The notes: generated by a model not told the origin, from the sequence alone. A DNA stretch of 64,000 nucleotides from Promethearchaeota archaeon (GCA_019058295.1 JAHPZI010000006.1:62001-126000); one strand, 5' to 3'. Positions 8,635 to 18,261 are shown, numbered from the stretch's first letter. Numbers and translations: made by a program.

Positions 8635-9930
8635 TTAAAGATCTAATTTATGCTTTTTCTTAAATAAGTCTTTTAATTCGCCTAGAATAGAGGATCTTGA
8701 ATTAGGTGTTGGAGGCTCAATATTAGATTCTTCGAGGTGAATAGGCTCTTCAGCTGGTATTTCAGCTGGTACTTCAGCTGGTACTTCAGCTGATACTTCA
8801 GCTGGTACTTCAGCTGGTACTTCAGCTGGTACTTCAGCTGGTACTTCAAGATACTCCCTTCCTTCAATTGCTTCAATTCTCTGTTCTATTGCTGATAATT
8901 GGGATGAGATAGATTCAGAAAGTTTTATAATAGCATTCATTAGGCCTTCCACAATTTCTCCTAATCCATCAATTCTTGTAATAGCAGGGTCGCTTACACT
9001 ATAATTTGATTTCATAACATCTTTAATATATTTGGAAAATTTTGGTTCATTAGATATTAAGGAGTATATCGAAGTTAAATAGGTTTCATAATCTAATTTA
9101 AGCTCTATACGGTCAAATAATTCTTTCAGATTATCTTTTAAAAATTCAACATTCAACTCTATTGTTGGTTCCCCTTTTAAATCCGGGTCGTATTTATGTA
9201 AGAAGATTAGCAAGTAAGGATTTTCTTCTAAATTACCAAGTATTTCAAGTATTTTTTCAAAATACTCAAATGAAGCTGCAAATCTCTCAGAATCTTGTAC
9301 ATCAATTACATATAATAGTAAATCAATCTGAAGGAAATATTGCTCAGGATATTTCAGATATTTACTTCTATATTCTTTCTGCCCTCCCAGATCCCAGACA
9401 AATAAATCGAGCCCTGAACCTTCTATTACTTTTCTTTTGACCCCCTTTGTGGGTTTTAAACCAACCAGATCATCTATTCCTAACTTACCACCAAATTTAG
9501 ATATTATTGCGGTTTTACCGGCATTGTCTAGACCTACAACGACAACCTTTTGTTGTGTTTTATCTCCACTAATCGCATCGTCTTTGATGCTTGAGATAAT
9601 AGAGCTAATAGTAATGGCTTTTTCCAATTTTTTTTCAAATTGAGGATATTTATTGTAGAGTGCTTTAATTTTTTCATCAAATTTTTCTCGTGTCTTTTTA
9701 CTTTTAAATTTAGAAGCTTCGACGATATTGGAGATTTCTAAAAATTCTTCTAAATAATTCGCCTCATCTTTGTCAATAAAATTAAATATTTCAAGGGGTA
9801 AATTCTTAATATCATCAATAGATTCTATTTTTATGGTTTCCTCTCCGCCTGAATATTCTAATTTTTTAACGAATTTAGGTTCCAAGAATTTTGCCAGTGC
9901 ATCAATTATATTTGAGAAACCTGATTCCAT
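8635..9930 (-). CDS. Rag/Gtr-Arf-like GTPase with helical N-terminal and repeat-rich C-terminal extensions
   Basis: A 431-residue protein with a central GTPase domain. The N-terminal ~115 residues are helical and charged. The GTPase core has P-loop GLDNAGKTA (about residue 130), a switch I Thr region (LKPTKGVKR), switch II WDLGGQKEYRSKY, and G4-like HKYD. HKxD in place of NKxD is characteristic of Rag/Gtr GTPases, while WDLGGQ is also Arf-like. A short coiled coil (ISSQLSAIEQRIEAIEG) precedes about eight PAEV tetrapeptide repeats and a basic tail. Probable role: a GTP switch on a membrane or scaffold, perhaps with the nearby Roadblock protein; inferred only. Confidence 0.85.
   Translation of the reverse strand: MESGFSNIIDALAKFLEPKFVKKLEYSGGEETIKIESIDDIKNLPLEIFNFIDKDEANYLEEFLEISNIVEASKFKSKKTREKFDEKIKALYNKYPQFEKKLEKAITISSIISSIKDDAISGDKTQQKVVVVGLDNAGKTAIISKFGGKLGIDDLVGLKPTKGVKRKVIEGSGLDLFVWDLGGQKEYRSKYLKYPEQYFLQIDLLLYVIDVQDSERFAASFEYFEKILEILGNLEENPYLLIFLHKYDPDLKGEPTIELNVEFLKDNLKELFDRIELKLDYETYLTSIYSLISNEPKFSKYIKDVMKSNYSVSDPAITRIDGLGEIVEGLMNAIIKLSESISSQLSAIEQRIEAIEGREYLEVPAEVPAEVPAEVPAEVSAEVPAEVPAEIPAEEPIHLEESNIEPPTPNSRSSILGELKDLFKKKHKLDL
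8748..8848. repeat. 12-bp tandem repeat inside the Rag-like GTPase gene
   Basis: The unit ACTTCAGCTGGT (plus strand) is repeated about eight times with rare substitutions (one GAT variant, one ATT variant). It encodes PAEV/PAEI tetrapeptides as a Pro-rich acidic linker between coiled coil and tail. Copy number is likely to vary by slippage between strains. Confidence 0.92.
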
Positions 9931-10050
9931 TACAATCTCTGTTATTAGTATTTTAATTATGTAATATTAATAGTTAGAATTAATTTTAAATTATGTATTA
10001 TAAATTATTTAATATCTAGATTTAATTAAGATTTATATAGTTGTTTTCTC

Positions 10051-10063
10051 TTTTTATATATAC
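10051..10063 (+). promoter_or_regulatory. Possible TATA box for the TFB gene
   Basis: TTTTTATATATAC lies about 65 bases before the TFB ATG, which would give a leader of roughly 35 bases. Assigned from composition only. Confidence 0.35.
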
Positions 10064-10122
10064 TAAGGATATATGAATTATCCAATTTATTTTTTGATTT
10101 AATCAATATAGAAGAAATATTT

Positions 10123-11028
10123 ATGCCTTCTGAATCCGATGATTTTAATGAAGATAAGGAAAACTGCTGTGATTCTCCTAAAATTAGCGAAGAGGATGGT
10201 TTTTATGTATGTTTAAACTGTGGATCTGTATTCTCTAGAATTCTCGATTCATCACCCAGAAGGGCATTTACAGCGGAAGAGATTCAAAAAAGAAAAAGTA
10301 CCGAACGTGTTTATAGCCCTATCGGCCCTCGTACAATTATTCGCGGTAGTCGTGATGCTCGAGGTACTTTGTTAAGCCCAAAATTTAAATCAAAATTTAA
10401 TAGATTAGCTAAAATCCATAGATCCTTAACAACCAGTTATGAAAGAAATTTATGGATAGCTTTACCAAATTTACAGCGTTTACAAAAAAGATTAGGTATT
10501 CCTGATATAGTTGCTGAGGATGCACTTCGAATATATACCCAAACCGTTAAAAAAAAGTTAACGATGGGACGAAGTATTGATACATTATTATCTGCATCTA
10601 TATTTTGTGCCTTAAGAATTCATGGTATTCCCAGAACTATAGAGGAAATAACTAAGATTGCTCAGATACCAAAGAAGAAAGTTATAAAAAGTTATAGATT
10701 AATTTTGATGGAGATTTTACCTCATTTAAATTTAAAAGTACAACATTTCACCTCAGACCGTTATGTAGATAAGTTTAATGATGAATTGGGATTGTCAATG
10801 CAAGTTAGAAATATTGCAGTTAAATTAATTAAAAGTGCGAAAGAAAATGGTTTTAACACTGCTGGTAAAGATCCAAAAGGAATTGCTGCTGCCGCTATCT
10901 ATCTCGGTTCTAAGATAGCAAATGAAAATCGCACTCAGAAAGAAATATCAAAACTCGCGATGGTTACAGAAGTAACACTTCGCATGAGAGTTAAGGACCT
11001 CCAAAAATACGCTAATATTATTCTATAA
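10123..11028 (+). CDS. tfb: Transcription initiation factor B (TFB/TFIIB)
   Basis: A 301-residue archaeal TFB. It recruits RNA polymerase to TBP-bound promoters. The N-terminal zinc ribbon is followed by a B-reader/linker (RRAFTAEEIQKRKSTERVYSPIGPRTII) and two cyclin-like repeats, about residues 105-200 and 205-300. The second carries NTAGKDPKGIAAAAIYLGSK and the recognition helix region. The zinc ribbon is unusual: cysteines are at 15, 16, 30 and 33, so the first CxxC/CxxH knuckle is degenerate. The end overlaps the convergent 1241-residue gene by 11 bases. It may be one of several TFB paralogs. Confidence 0.95.
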   Translation: MPSESDDFNEDKENCCDSPKISEEDGFYVCLNCGSVFSRILDSSPRRAFTAEEIQKRKSTERVYSPIGPRTIIRGSRDARGTLLSPKFKSKFNRLAKIHRSLTTSYERNLWIALPNLQRLQKRLGIPDIVAEDALRIYTQTVKKKLTMGRSIDTLLSASIFCALRIHGIPRTIEEITKIAQIPKKKVIKSYRLILMEILPHLNLKVQHFTSDRYVDKFNDELGLSMQVRNIAVKLIKSAKENGFNTAGKDPKGIAAAAIYLGSKIANENRTQKEISKLAMVTEVTLRMRVKDLQKYANIIL

Positions 11029-14000
11029 TATTGATTAATTCTTTTTCTTCCTCAAATAAAGGCAAAATATTTAATAGGTTTTCAATGTTAGAATTATATT
11101 GTTTCATATCGTAGATTTTTACATCAATAATGAATTTCATCAAAGTAAAATAGAACGTATCTTTAAGAATTTTTTCGCTCAATCCCATATTTTCAAAAAA
11201 TTTATTAAATTCAATTTTTATTTGCTTAGGAGATTTAATTTTTAATAAAGATAAACCATACAAAAAAAGTAGCATTGCACTGGTCTCATAATTCTTTCTT
11301 TTCAAAAAATTATTAGATAACTCTAAATATTTATTTGCTGCTTCCTTGAATTTTTTGTTTTTTACTAATAATAAAACCTCATCATAATATCGTTTTTTCA
11401 TTGCTTTTCTTTTAGTAAAAAAATCTTTAATATCCCTTTTTATATCACCTACTTTTTGTTGAAGACTACTATTAATACCGTCTAACTCAATTTTTATATG
11501 TTTAGGCTTTTTTATGAGAGTTGTGTCTTCAATTTTATCCTTTATTATTTCCTCTCCTAAAAGGGTTCTTAGAAAAGTGATTTCTGGTTCAAAAAGAATT
11601 AATTTATCAATGAGATGATTGATGCTTATTTGGATTAAATCTTGTAGATCTTCTTGATATGCAATGAAGATATATTTCATGAATTGAATTTCTGGTAACG
11701 TTTCTTCTATAATATTAAAATTTAAAACCTCTTTTGTATGATCTACAAAAATCGATTTCGCAAATTGAACATTCGTATCATAAATCTGAATTAAGGTTCC
11801 TAAAATTAAACTTACGGCTGCATATTTAAGAAGTTTTTTATCAGCGAGCTTTTGAAATGCGCTTAAATAAATTAAGGATGCTTCTTGTAAATTATTATTA
11901 ATTAATTCTTTGATAGCTTTATCCCAATAATCTCGTTTCATCATTTTTCTTTTAGCAATATCTTGGGTTTTTTTTTCAATGTTTTTTGCTATTTGATTAA
12001 TTTCTCTTCTAAGCTTTGCTATTTCCTCAGGAGGTAATTTAGTTTTTTCAGTTTTCTCTTCTTTTTCAATTTTTTTACCCAAATAATCATAAAGTACCAA
12101 AATTTCTTCTTCAAACATCGGTAAAAATTCTAAATAAGACATAGCTTTTTTTAATTTTGGTTCATCTTCGATTTTTTTCAGATCTATAACATATTCTATA
12201 AGAGTGACTGGGAATGTCTCGAATAACAAATTTCCTACTCTGGAAAATTCTTCTTTTATATCTTTCATTAAATTTATTAATTCATCTATTCTATCATCTT
12301 TTATTAACAATAGAGACGCTACAGCTAAGGATACTCCAGCTAAATTATATTTTTTAATTTTATTCAATTTAATTACACTCTCCTTATAAGAAATAATAGC
12401 GTTATCAAATTCTTGATTTTTTATGAATTCCAAAGCATTCTTAAAATAAGTTCGTTTCATACCACTTCTTTGTTTCATTTCATTTTCTTGATCCTGCTTT
12501 GCATCCCTTCCTTTTTTCATTATAATCGAAAGCTTTTCTTTTAATATTTCGGTCTTAACTGATTCTTTAGCTTTCTTGGTTTTTATTGCTGCTTTGCTAG
12601 TCTCTACTTTAGCTAATTTCTTGTGGATTTCATTTTTAAATGTTTTATTTTCAATTTTATCTGAAAATGTTTGGGCAGATGAAAAATCTTCTAAAGTAAT
12701 ATAGATTTCAGCAATTTTCTTATAGATTTTATCAAAATTAACTTTAAATTTTTCAACGTCTAAATAAGCTGCTGCAATTATATGAATTTTTTTTCTTAAT
12801 TCATTTGATTTTTCGATTCCTGATAAATTATTTTCAATTTCTACAATTTTTAGGGCTTCCTTTTTGATTTGTTTTATAAATAATTTATTTATTTCTCTGG
12901 ATTTTTCATACAATTGTTGACTTCTAAAGATTTTATTTGATTTTTCAAAAATTTTTTCTTTATTAGTGAAATCCTTTTCTGATGGCAATTTTTTCAATTT
13001 TTCAATGAAGAGTGTATAGATTCTTATTAAGTAATTTTTCTTAGTTTCATCTTTTAAATCTGAGTAGAACTCAAAGAAATTATCAAATAAATTACCTTCA
13101 ATTAAAATGTCCAAAGATTTTATCAAAATCTGATTTCCTGCTTCTTCTTTACCTATATCTTTGAGAAAAATAGAATGATTTTTTATTATTTGAGCAGCTT
13201 TAAGAAAATCATCTTTCTTAATATATTCATTAGACTCTTCTATTTTTTGAGAATTCATCTCAACAATAATATTTTCTTCAGCATCATAAAAATCTTGTAT
13301 AATATCAACCCCTTGTTGGACATATTCATTTATTTCTTTCTTTTTTAGTTTTTTATTCTTCTCTTCAATTTTTACACTAAATTCAGTTAATTCCTTCTTT
13401 AATTCCAAAGAATTTAATTTATTGATTAAAATAGTAGCCATCCCAAAATTCAATTCTTCTAAGAGTAATTTAATTAATTTTTCCAATTTGTTATCAATAT
13501 CTACTTTTTCTAACTCATAAGTCTCCCAAATATTTTCAATCTCATCGTGTACCTCTTTAGCAGCATATAAATCCTTTTCGTTGACTTTTTGTTCTAGTAA
13601 CTTTATTAATATCTCAATTACCTTTTCTTCAAATATTTTTAAGTCTTCATATAGCCCTTCTCGTTGATATTCATTTATACTGTAATATAATTGATCCCTT
13701 GCAGATTCTAGCTCTCCATTTGAAGATAAATATTCAGCAGCGTCAACAATTTTTTCAGAAACTTCACTTAAAATACCACTAGTTTCTTCGTGAGGTAACC
13801 TTTCAAGAATACTAAATGCGTTTTCAACTTTACAGGCTGAGATAAAAGAATTTATAGATAATTTAAAACAATCATTAACTAATTTTTTATCTTCTAGCTC
13901 AATTGATGCCCATTGAGCAGCGCTTTCATATTGTGAAGCGGCTAATTCGTAATCTCCATTATTAAATAGTTTATTTCCTTCTGTAATCATCGCTCTGTGA

Positions 14001-14743
14001 TATAATTTCTTAAAATCTATCGCTTTTCTTTTATCAAATTTATTAAAAATTTCTGAAGCTTCTAAAAAAAGGTTGATCTTTGAAAAAGTAAAGGCAGCTT
14101 GTTCATAATGAATCATGAATTCGCTATTATTGTAAATTTCTGAAATTATTGCTGCCTTTTTCATAGCCCGAGCAGCATAATAATAATTTTGTTCTTTAAA
14201 ATATTCATTCGCTAATTCTATAAATATAGGAAATCTCAACCAAGCATTTTCAATATTTAATGGAGTTTCTGCAGCAATCATCGCCAATGATAGGCATTCA
14301 AGCGCTTGATGAAATTTTTTTGGTGAAAGATTTATAAATACTTCAAGATCAGGGTAATTTAACCACATGCTTTCCAAAACATCGTTAGTAATAAGAGGAA
14401 GGAGACCATTTTTATCATAAAAAATAACTACTATAGGTATATTCCTTTTAACTGAATTTATAATAGGTAGACTCATTTCAAAAAACTCAAATTCCTCAAT
14501 TTTAAGAGGATTAATAAGAAATAGAATTCCATCAACAGTAGGAATAACTTCATCGTAATCTGCAGAAATAATATCCGTTAAAACGTCCACTTCCAAATCG
14601 CAAATATCTTCTAACGCATTAATTTCTTTATAAAATTCATAATAAGCATGCTTCTCCTCACCTACATCCTGAAATGATCTCACTATATATTCATATGTCG
14701 ATTCTGGTTCCCCCATTATTAAAACTTTAAATACATATCGCAT
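11018..14743 (-). CDS. Giant pseudo-GTPase/alpha-helical repeat protein
   Basis: A 1241-residue protein of unknown function. The N-terminal ~165 residues look like a Ras-fold domain: strand FKVLIMGEPES where a P-loop would be, VDGILFLIN like the G3-following strand, and IPIVVIFYDKNG at the G4 position. The GxxxxGK[S/T] lysine is absent, so GTP binding is doubtful. Then come TPR/SNAP-like helical hairpins (YYYAARAMKKAA, YELAASQYESAA), long Lys/Glu-rich helices, and three related C-terminal modules of about 170-180 residues starting near residues 763, 935 and 1116, each opening with K[RK]xYxxxA. It probably serves as a scaffold or trafficking-like factor, which I infer from fold resemblance only. 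Confidence 0.8.
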   Translation of the reverse strand: MRYVFKVLIMGEPESTYEYIVRSFQDVGEEKHAYYEFYKEINALEDICDLEVDVLTDIISADYDEVIPTVDGILFLINPLKIEEFEFFEMSLPIINSVKRNIPIVVIFYDKNGLLPLITNDVLESMWLNYPDLEVFINLSPKKFHQALECLSLAMIAAETPLNIENAWLRFPIFIELANEYFKEQNYYYAARAMKKAAIISEIYNNSEFMIHYEQAAFTFSKINLFLEASEIFNKFDKRKAIDFKKLYHRAMITEGNKLFNNGDYELAASQYESAAQWASIELEDKKLVNDCFKLSINSFISACKVENAFSILERLPHEETSGILSEVSEKIVDAAEYLSSNGELESARDQLYYSINEYQREGLYEDLKIFEEKVIEILIKLLEQKVNEKDLYAAKEVHDEIENIWETYELEKVDIDNKLEKLIKLLLEELNFGMATILINKLNSLELKKELTEFSVKIEEKNKKLKKKEINEYVQQGVDIIQDFYDAEENIIVEMNSQKIEESNEYIKKDDFLKAAQIIKNHSIFLKDIGKEEAGNQILIKSLDILIEGNLFDNFFEFYSDLKDETKKNYLIRIYTLFIEKLKKLPSEKDFTNKEKIFEKSNKIFRSQQLYEKSREINKLFIKQIKKEALKIVEIENNLSGIEKSNELRKKIHIIAAAYLDVEKFKVNFDKIYKKIAEIYITLEDFSSAQTFSDKIENKTFKNEIHKKLAKVETSKAAIKTKKAKESVKTEILKEKLSIIMKKGRDAKQDQENEMKQRSGMKRTYFKNALEFIKNQEFDNAIISYKESVIKLNKIKKYNLAGVSLAVASLLLIKDDRIDELINLMKDIKEEFSRVGNLLFETFPVTLIEYVIDLKKIEDEPKLKKAMSYLEFLPMFEEEILVLYDYLGKKIEKEEKTEKTKLPPEEIAKLRREINQIAKNIEKKTQDIAKRKMMKRDYWDKAIKELINNNLQEASLIYLSAFQKLADKKLLKYAAVSLILGTLIQIYDTNVQFAKSIFVDHTKEVLNFNIIEETLPEIQFMKYIFIAYQEDLQDLIQISINHLIDKLILFEPEITFLRTLLGEEIIKDKIEDTTLIKKPKHIKIELDGINSSLQQKVGDIKRDIKDFFTKRKAMKKRYYDEVLLLVKNKKFKEAANKYLELSNNFLKRKNYETSAMLLFLYGLSLLKIKSPKQIKIEFNKFFENMGLSEKILKDTFYFTLMKFIIDVKIYDMKQYNSNIENLLNILPLFEEEKELINIIE

Positions 14744-14893
14744 TTTATCGTCGTATAAAATCTTTAAAATTATGAGTTTTATGAAATCATTTAAATGATT
14801 TTCTCTTCATAAAATAAATTAATTCATTTAGCTTAATAAATTATTTAAATTAATTGATTGAAAAAGTAAAATCTAACAAACAATAAAATTTTA

Positions 14894-15556
14894 ATGATAA
14901 CATTGCTCGTCGAAAGGAATTATCGAATTGTAGAAGCGAAAATGATCGCCCAGATGGAAGAGGCCCTAGAATATGGGAAAAAATTGATTGATTCAGAATT
15001 GGATGCTGGGATTTTTGATTTTATTGTGAAACCTATAGTTAAAACCTTCTATAAATATTGGAGCGACAATGATGCCCGCGAAGGCACCTTACAACAAATA
15101 AAAGTAACTTTAGATTGTGCAAAGTTAATCCTAAATAATGGTATAGAAAATGAAGAATTTGAAAAAACGATTGAAGAAAATTTTCCAATTTATCTTAAAG
15201 GTGATCAAACCTATCGACAATGTAAAATGAAACATAAAAGTTTTAATAAATTAAAAGAAATTACAAGAGACTGTTTTATATCCCAAGTCAATGAAGCCGT
15301 ATTGTTTTTGAATGTGAAAGAAGATATTACGACTTATGATGATATAGTTAGGATTGTTTTTAAGACAAAAGAAAATGCTCTAAAATCTTTAATGCAACAA
15401 CTAGATTTTAATGAGGCTGGAATCAATGTCATTGAAAAAAATCCTTCAATTTTAAAGATTCCAACTGGCAAAAACATTCTTTTAAAATGCCTAAGAAAAG
15501 GTTTTGAGCACACAAAAACATTATTAATTGAGAGACTTGACAATATTTTCAATTAA
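14894..15556 (+). CDS. Hypothetical helical protein
   Basis: A 220-residue soluble, mostly helical protein that I do not recognise. It contains EALEYGKKLIDSEL, a central KHKSFNKLKEITRDCF segment, and a C-terminal basic helix. No metal motif, signal peptide or membrane segment is visible. It lies 27 bases upstream of the DUF2085-like membrane gene on the same strand and could be co-transcribed with it. Composition matches neighbours, so it is probably a real gene. Confidence 0.65.
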   Translation: MITLLVERNYRIVEAKMIAQMEEALEYGKKLIDSELDAGIFDFIVKPIVKTFYKYWSDNDAREGTLQQIKVTLDCAKLILNNGIENEEFEKTIEENFPIYLKGDQTYRQCKMKHKSFNKLKEITRDCFISQVNEAVLFLNVKEDITTYDDIVRIVFKTKENALKSLMQQLDFNEAGINVIEKNPSILKIPTGKNILLKCLRKGFEHTKTLLIERLDNIFN

Positions 15557-15583
15557 AAAACAACTTTTTGCGTTGTTATATAT

Positions 15584-16672
15584 ATGGAAGAAAATAGTGA
15601 TGATATTGCCTTAGTAAAAAACACTAAAAATGAGCATAATAATCCTTTAAGAATTATTTTTTTAAATTTGTTTATTAGCGTATTTATAATAATGTGTTAC
15701 TTCTATTTAGCAGAATTTTTCGGTTCAATATCTACGATTTTTGTAGAAAATTCTGAATTGATAATATCATTCGGGATCACTTTGTTATTATTCACGTTTT
15801 TTTCCACATTAGCAGGTAAATATCATGGCTTTATTGCGGGTTTTATAGGAGAATTACTTTACCAATTGGCCTATTACGATGTGATTTATATTCATTGGTG
15901 TTTGATAGTTTCAATATGGGGATTATTAAATGGTATATGGAAATATAAACCATTAAGATATCATAATTTAAAGAATTTAGGCTATTCAGTAGTAATATTA
16001 TTTCTTTCTTCTCTCTTTACGATGTTTCTTATAATAATATTTCAAAAAATTTTGTATTTTAGGCATTTTCAATCAACTATAATAAATTACGGATTAAAAT
16101 TTCTTATTAATGCAGTTATAGTAATTGTAATGGTTCCACTCCTTCTTTTTCTCTATGATAAAACTCTTGCTACAGATGAACAACACCTCTATTATTTGTT
16201 ATTAACTCATCATACTGTCTCTCAGAGTGATCACACATTTGTTTTAAAATTTGGCAGAACTTATATTTATTTTTGTTCGAGATGTTCAGGGGTAATACTT
16301 GGAGGATTGATTGCATTCTTTTTTACACATTTATTTGAAAGGATATATCATACCGAAATAAATCCCATAACTGCTGTGTTTTTATGTGTTATTTTGCCAA
16401 TACCAGGATTAATTGATTGGGGAACTCAGAGGTTAACATTAAGAAAAAGTACGACTGAATCAAGATTGTTTACCGGATTCGTTATTGGCAGTGCAATACA
16501 TTTGATGTCTTTTACGAGAGAATATTATTTCATAACGATTTTTTTGGTTATTTTCTATTTCAGCATTGTAGGTATATTAATATTTTTGGGGGAACGCCGC
16601 GGTTATGGCCTCGAATATTTAGAAATAGAGGAAGAAGAAAAATTCGATGAACAGGATAATCTAACAGAATAA
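15584..16672 (+). CDS. DUF2085-like polytopic membrane protein
   Basis: A 362-residue membrane protein. The N-terminal half has five or so hydrophobic helices with a GFIAGFIGELLYQ motif reminiscent of small-molecule transporter S-components. The C-terminal half resembles DUF2085: HHTVSQSDHTFVLKFGRTYI, then FCSRCSGVILGG with a CxxC near residue 230, then PGLIDWGTQRLTLRKSTTESR and further helices. The CxxC plus conserved Arg/Asp residues suggests a redox or metal site, but the family function is not established. The tail is acidic. The fusion of an extra membrane module to DUF2085 is inferred from length. Confidence 0.7.
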   Translation: MEENSDDIALVKNTKNEHNNPLRIIFLNLFISVFIIMCYFYLAEFFGSISTIFVENSELIISFGITLLLFTFFSTLAGKYHGFIAGFIGELLYQLAYYDVIYIHWCLIVSIWGLLNGIWKYKPLRYHNLKNLGYSVVILFLSSLFTMFLIIIFQKILYFRHFQSTIINYGLKFLINAVIVIVMVPLLLFLYDKTLATDEQHLYYLLLTHHTVSQSDHTFVLKFGRTYIYFCSRCSGVILGGLIAFFFTHLFERIYHTEINPITAVFLCVILPIPGLIDWGTQRLTLRKSTTESRLFTGFVIGSAIHLMSFTREYYFITIFLVIFYFSIVGILIFLGERRGYGLEYLEIEEEEKFDEQDNLTE

Positions 16673-16705
16673 AATTTAGTTAAGAAAAAATTTATTAAAA
16701 AAAAT

Positions 16706-17212
16706 ATGCCAAATATTATTTTTATTCATGGTTTAGAGAGTTCAGGTCAAGGCTTTAAAGGTCAACTATTCAAAAAAGTATTACCGGGATGTATTACGCC
16801 TACTTTTGAAGAATTTACAGATAAAATTACTTATAATAAATTATTAGAAATTCGAATGGCTCAATTGAAATCAATTTTGAAAGAAAAAGATACTTGGATA
16901 ATTATAGGATCAAGCTTTGGAGGGTTGATGGGAGCACTATATACAAGTCATTTTCCAGAAAAAGTAGCCCAGCTAATACTTCTTGCACCTGCTTTAGCAG
17001 TACCAGAATTGGATCCTGCTGTAATCTCTCGCATCAATATCCCAGTTGTTATATATCACGGTAGATATGATAAAATTATCCCATTAAAGTCAGTTCGGTC
17101 TCGGGCAGAAAGAATTTTTCTTAATCTGGAATTTATTGAGGTTGATGACGATCATATGCTTCACTCCACGGTAACTCAGATTAGCTGGAAAAAATTAATT
17201 AGAGATACCTAA
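16706..17212 (+). CDS. Small alpha/beta-hydrolase (YqiA/UPF0227-like esterase)
   Basis: A 168-residue compact alpha/beta-hydrolase without a large cap. Oxyanion region FIHGLESSGQGFKG is at the N-terminus, the nucleophile elbow is GSSFGG, the catalytic Asp lies in YHGRYDKIIP, and the His in DDDHMLH. It is predicted to be a cytoplasmic carboxylesterase or thioesterase of unknown substrate. ATG follows the preceding gene by about 34 bases. Confidence 0.82.
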   Translation: MPNIIFIHGLESSGQGFKGQLFKKVLPGCITPTFEEFTDKITYNKLLEIRMAQLKSILKEKDTWIIIGSSFGGLMGALYTSHFPEKVAQLILLAPALAVPELDPAVISRINIPVVIYHGRYDKIIPLKSVRSRAERIFLNLEFIEVDDDHMLHSTVTQISWKKLIRDT

Positions 17213-17289
17213 ACCATATAAGAAAAAAAAAATAAATATTATTCAGTTCGTCTTAAATTGTAAAATCATTATTATTATCGCTTTAAAAG

Positions 17290-18261
17290 ATGTCAGAAGA
17301 AAAGAGGAAAGAGAAAAAAAAAGAAGAAGAACGAAAACCATTAGAAGAAAGTCCATTTAGGCGAACTGATTTTGAACCATTAGAAAAAATAAATGATATT
17401 AAAAGAACCATAGCACCTGTAGAAATAAAACCTGTTGAAGTAGTTATAGATGAAGAATTAACAGAGATTGAAAATGATGTTCTGGAAATAGCTAAAGATA
17501 TTTTAAAATTAAAACGCTATGATGCTGAATTTGAAGTCGAATCAGAAGCTCATATTCAGAAATATCCGATTATTGAGAAATTATACGCTAAATGTATAGC
17601 TAAACTTTCTTTTAAGAAAGGATATAGTAAAGCTGATATTTTTCTGGCAATTCGAAGCTTAGAAGAAAAAAACTGGATAATAACCAATTCTAGAGTGACT
17701 AAGATGGAAATACTAGAAAATGAAAAACTTATGGGTGTATTAGACTTTATTAGAGAAAATGCAGGAATTCATGCCCGAGATAATAAAATAAAAGAGGAAC
17801 TAAAGATTACGAGAACTCCTTTTTTAAAGCATATCATGACTTTAGAAAGATTTAAGATGATAAGGTCAAAAAGAGTTGGAAAATCATTACATTATTTTCC
17901 AGCTGAAATACCAGAGGACGATAAAATAGATAAGCTTAGGATAATGCTATCGAATCCCTTAATCTTTAAAATTTTGGAAGAAATTTCAAAAGATAATACT
18001 ATATCCATATCAAAGATAGGAGACAATATAGATTATTATTCGGGAACAGTTCAGTATCATTTTAAAAAATTAAAAAAATTAGATTTATTAAAAATAAGTA
18101 AAGATAAAGAGGGTAGAAAGACTCATATAATAAACAAATCGATTATAAAAAAATATAAAAATATCTACAAAGAACCAGACTTCTCTAAAATACTTCTCTT
18201 ATACATCTCACTAATTTTTGGTCTTTTTAATATGATATTCTTTTTATCTATAATTATTTGA
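17290..18261 (+). CDS. Winged-helix transcriptional regulator with C-terminal membrane segment
   Basis: A 323-residue protein. Residues 1-30 are very Lys/Glu-rich. A helical region (about 55-135) is followed by two winged-helix domains. The first is LDFIRENAGIHARDNKIKEELKITRTPFLKHIMTLE-type (written here as a description of the helices around residues 153-190). The second is around 215-280, with ISKIGDNIDYYSGTVQYHFK and a Lys-rich wing. The last ~25 residues are hydrophobic (LLLYISLIFGLFNMIFF), which suggests a membrane anchor. Such membrane-tethered archaeal HTH proteins occur in several lineages; the target is unknown. Confidence 0.75.
   Translation: MSEEKRKEKKKEEERKPLEESPFRRTDFEPLEKINDIKRTIAPVEIKPVEVVIDEELTEIENDVLEIAKDILKLKRYDAEFEVESEAHIQKYPIIEKLYAKCIAKLSFKKGYSKADIFLAIRSLEEKNWIITNSRVTKMEILENEKLMGVLDFIRENAGIHARDNKIKEELKITRTPFLKHIMTLERFKMIRSKRVGKSLHYFPAEIPEDDKIDKLRIMLSNPLIFKILEEISKDNTISISKIGDNIDYYSGTVQYHFKKLKKLDLLKISKDKEGRKTHIINKSIIKKYKNIYKEPDFSKILLLYISLIFGLFNMIFFLSIII

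Noticed and set aside
8682-8876. Frame with KYQL repeats on the minus strand
   Set aside because: Out-of-frame reading of the 12-base repeat within the Rag-like GTPase gene.
15334-15552. 72-residue antisense frame
   Set aside because: Reverse of a helical coding frame; no support.
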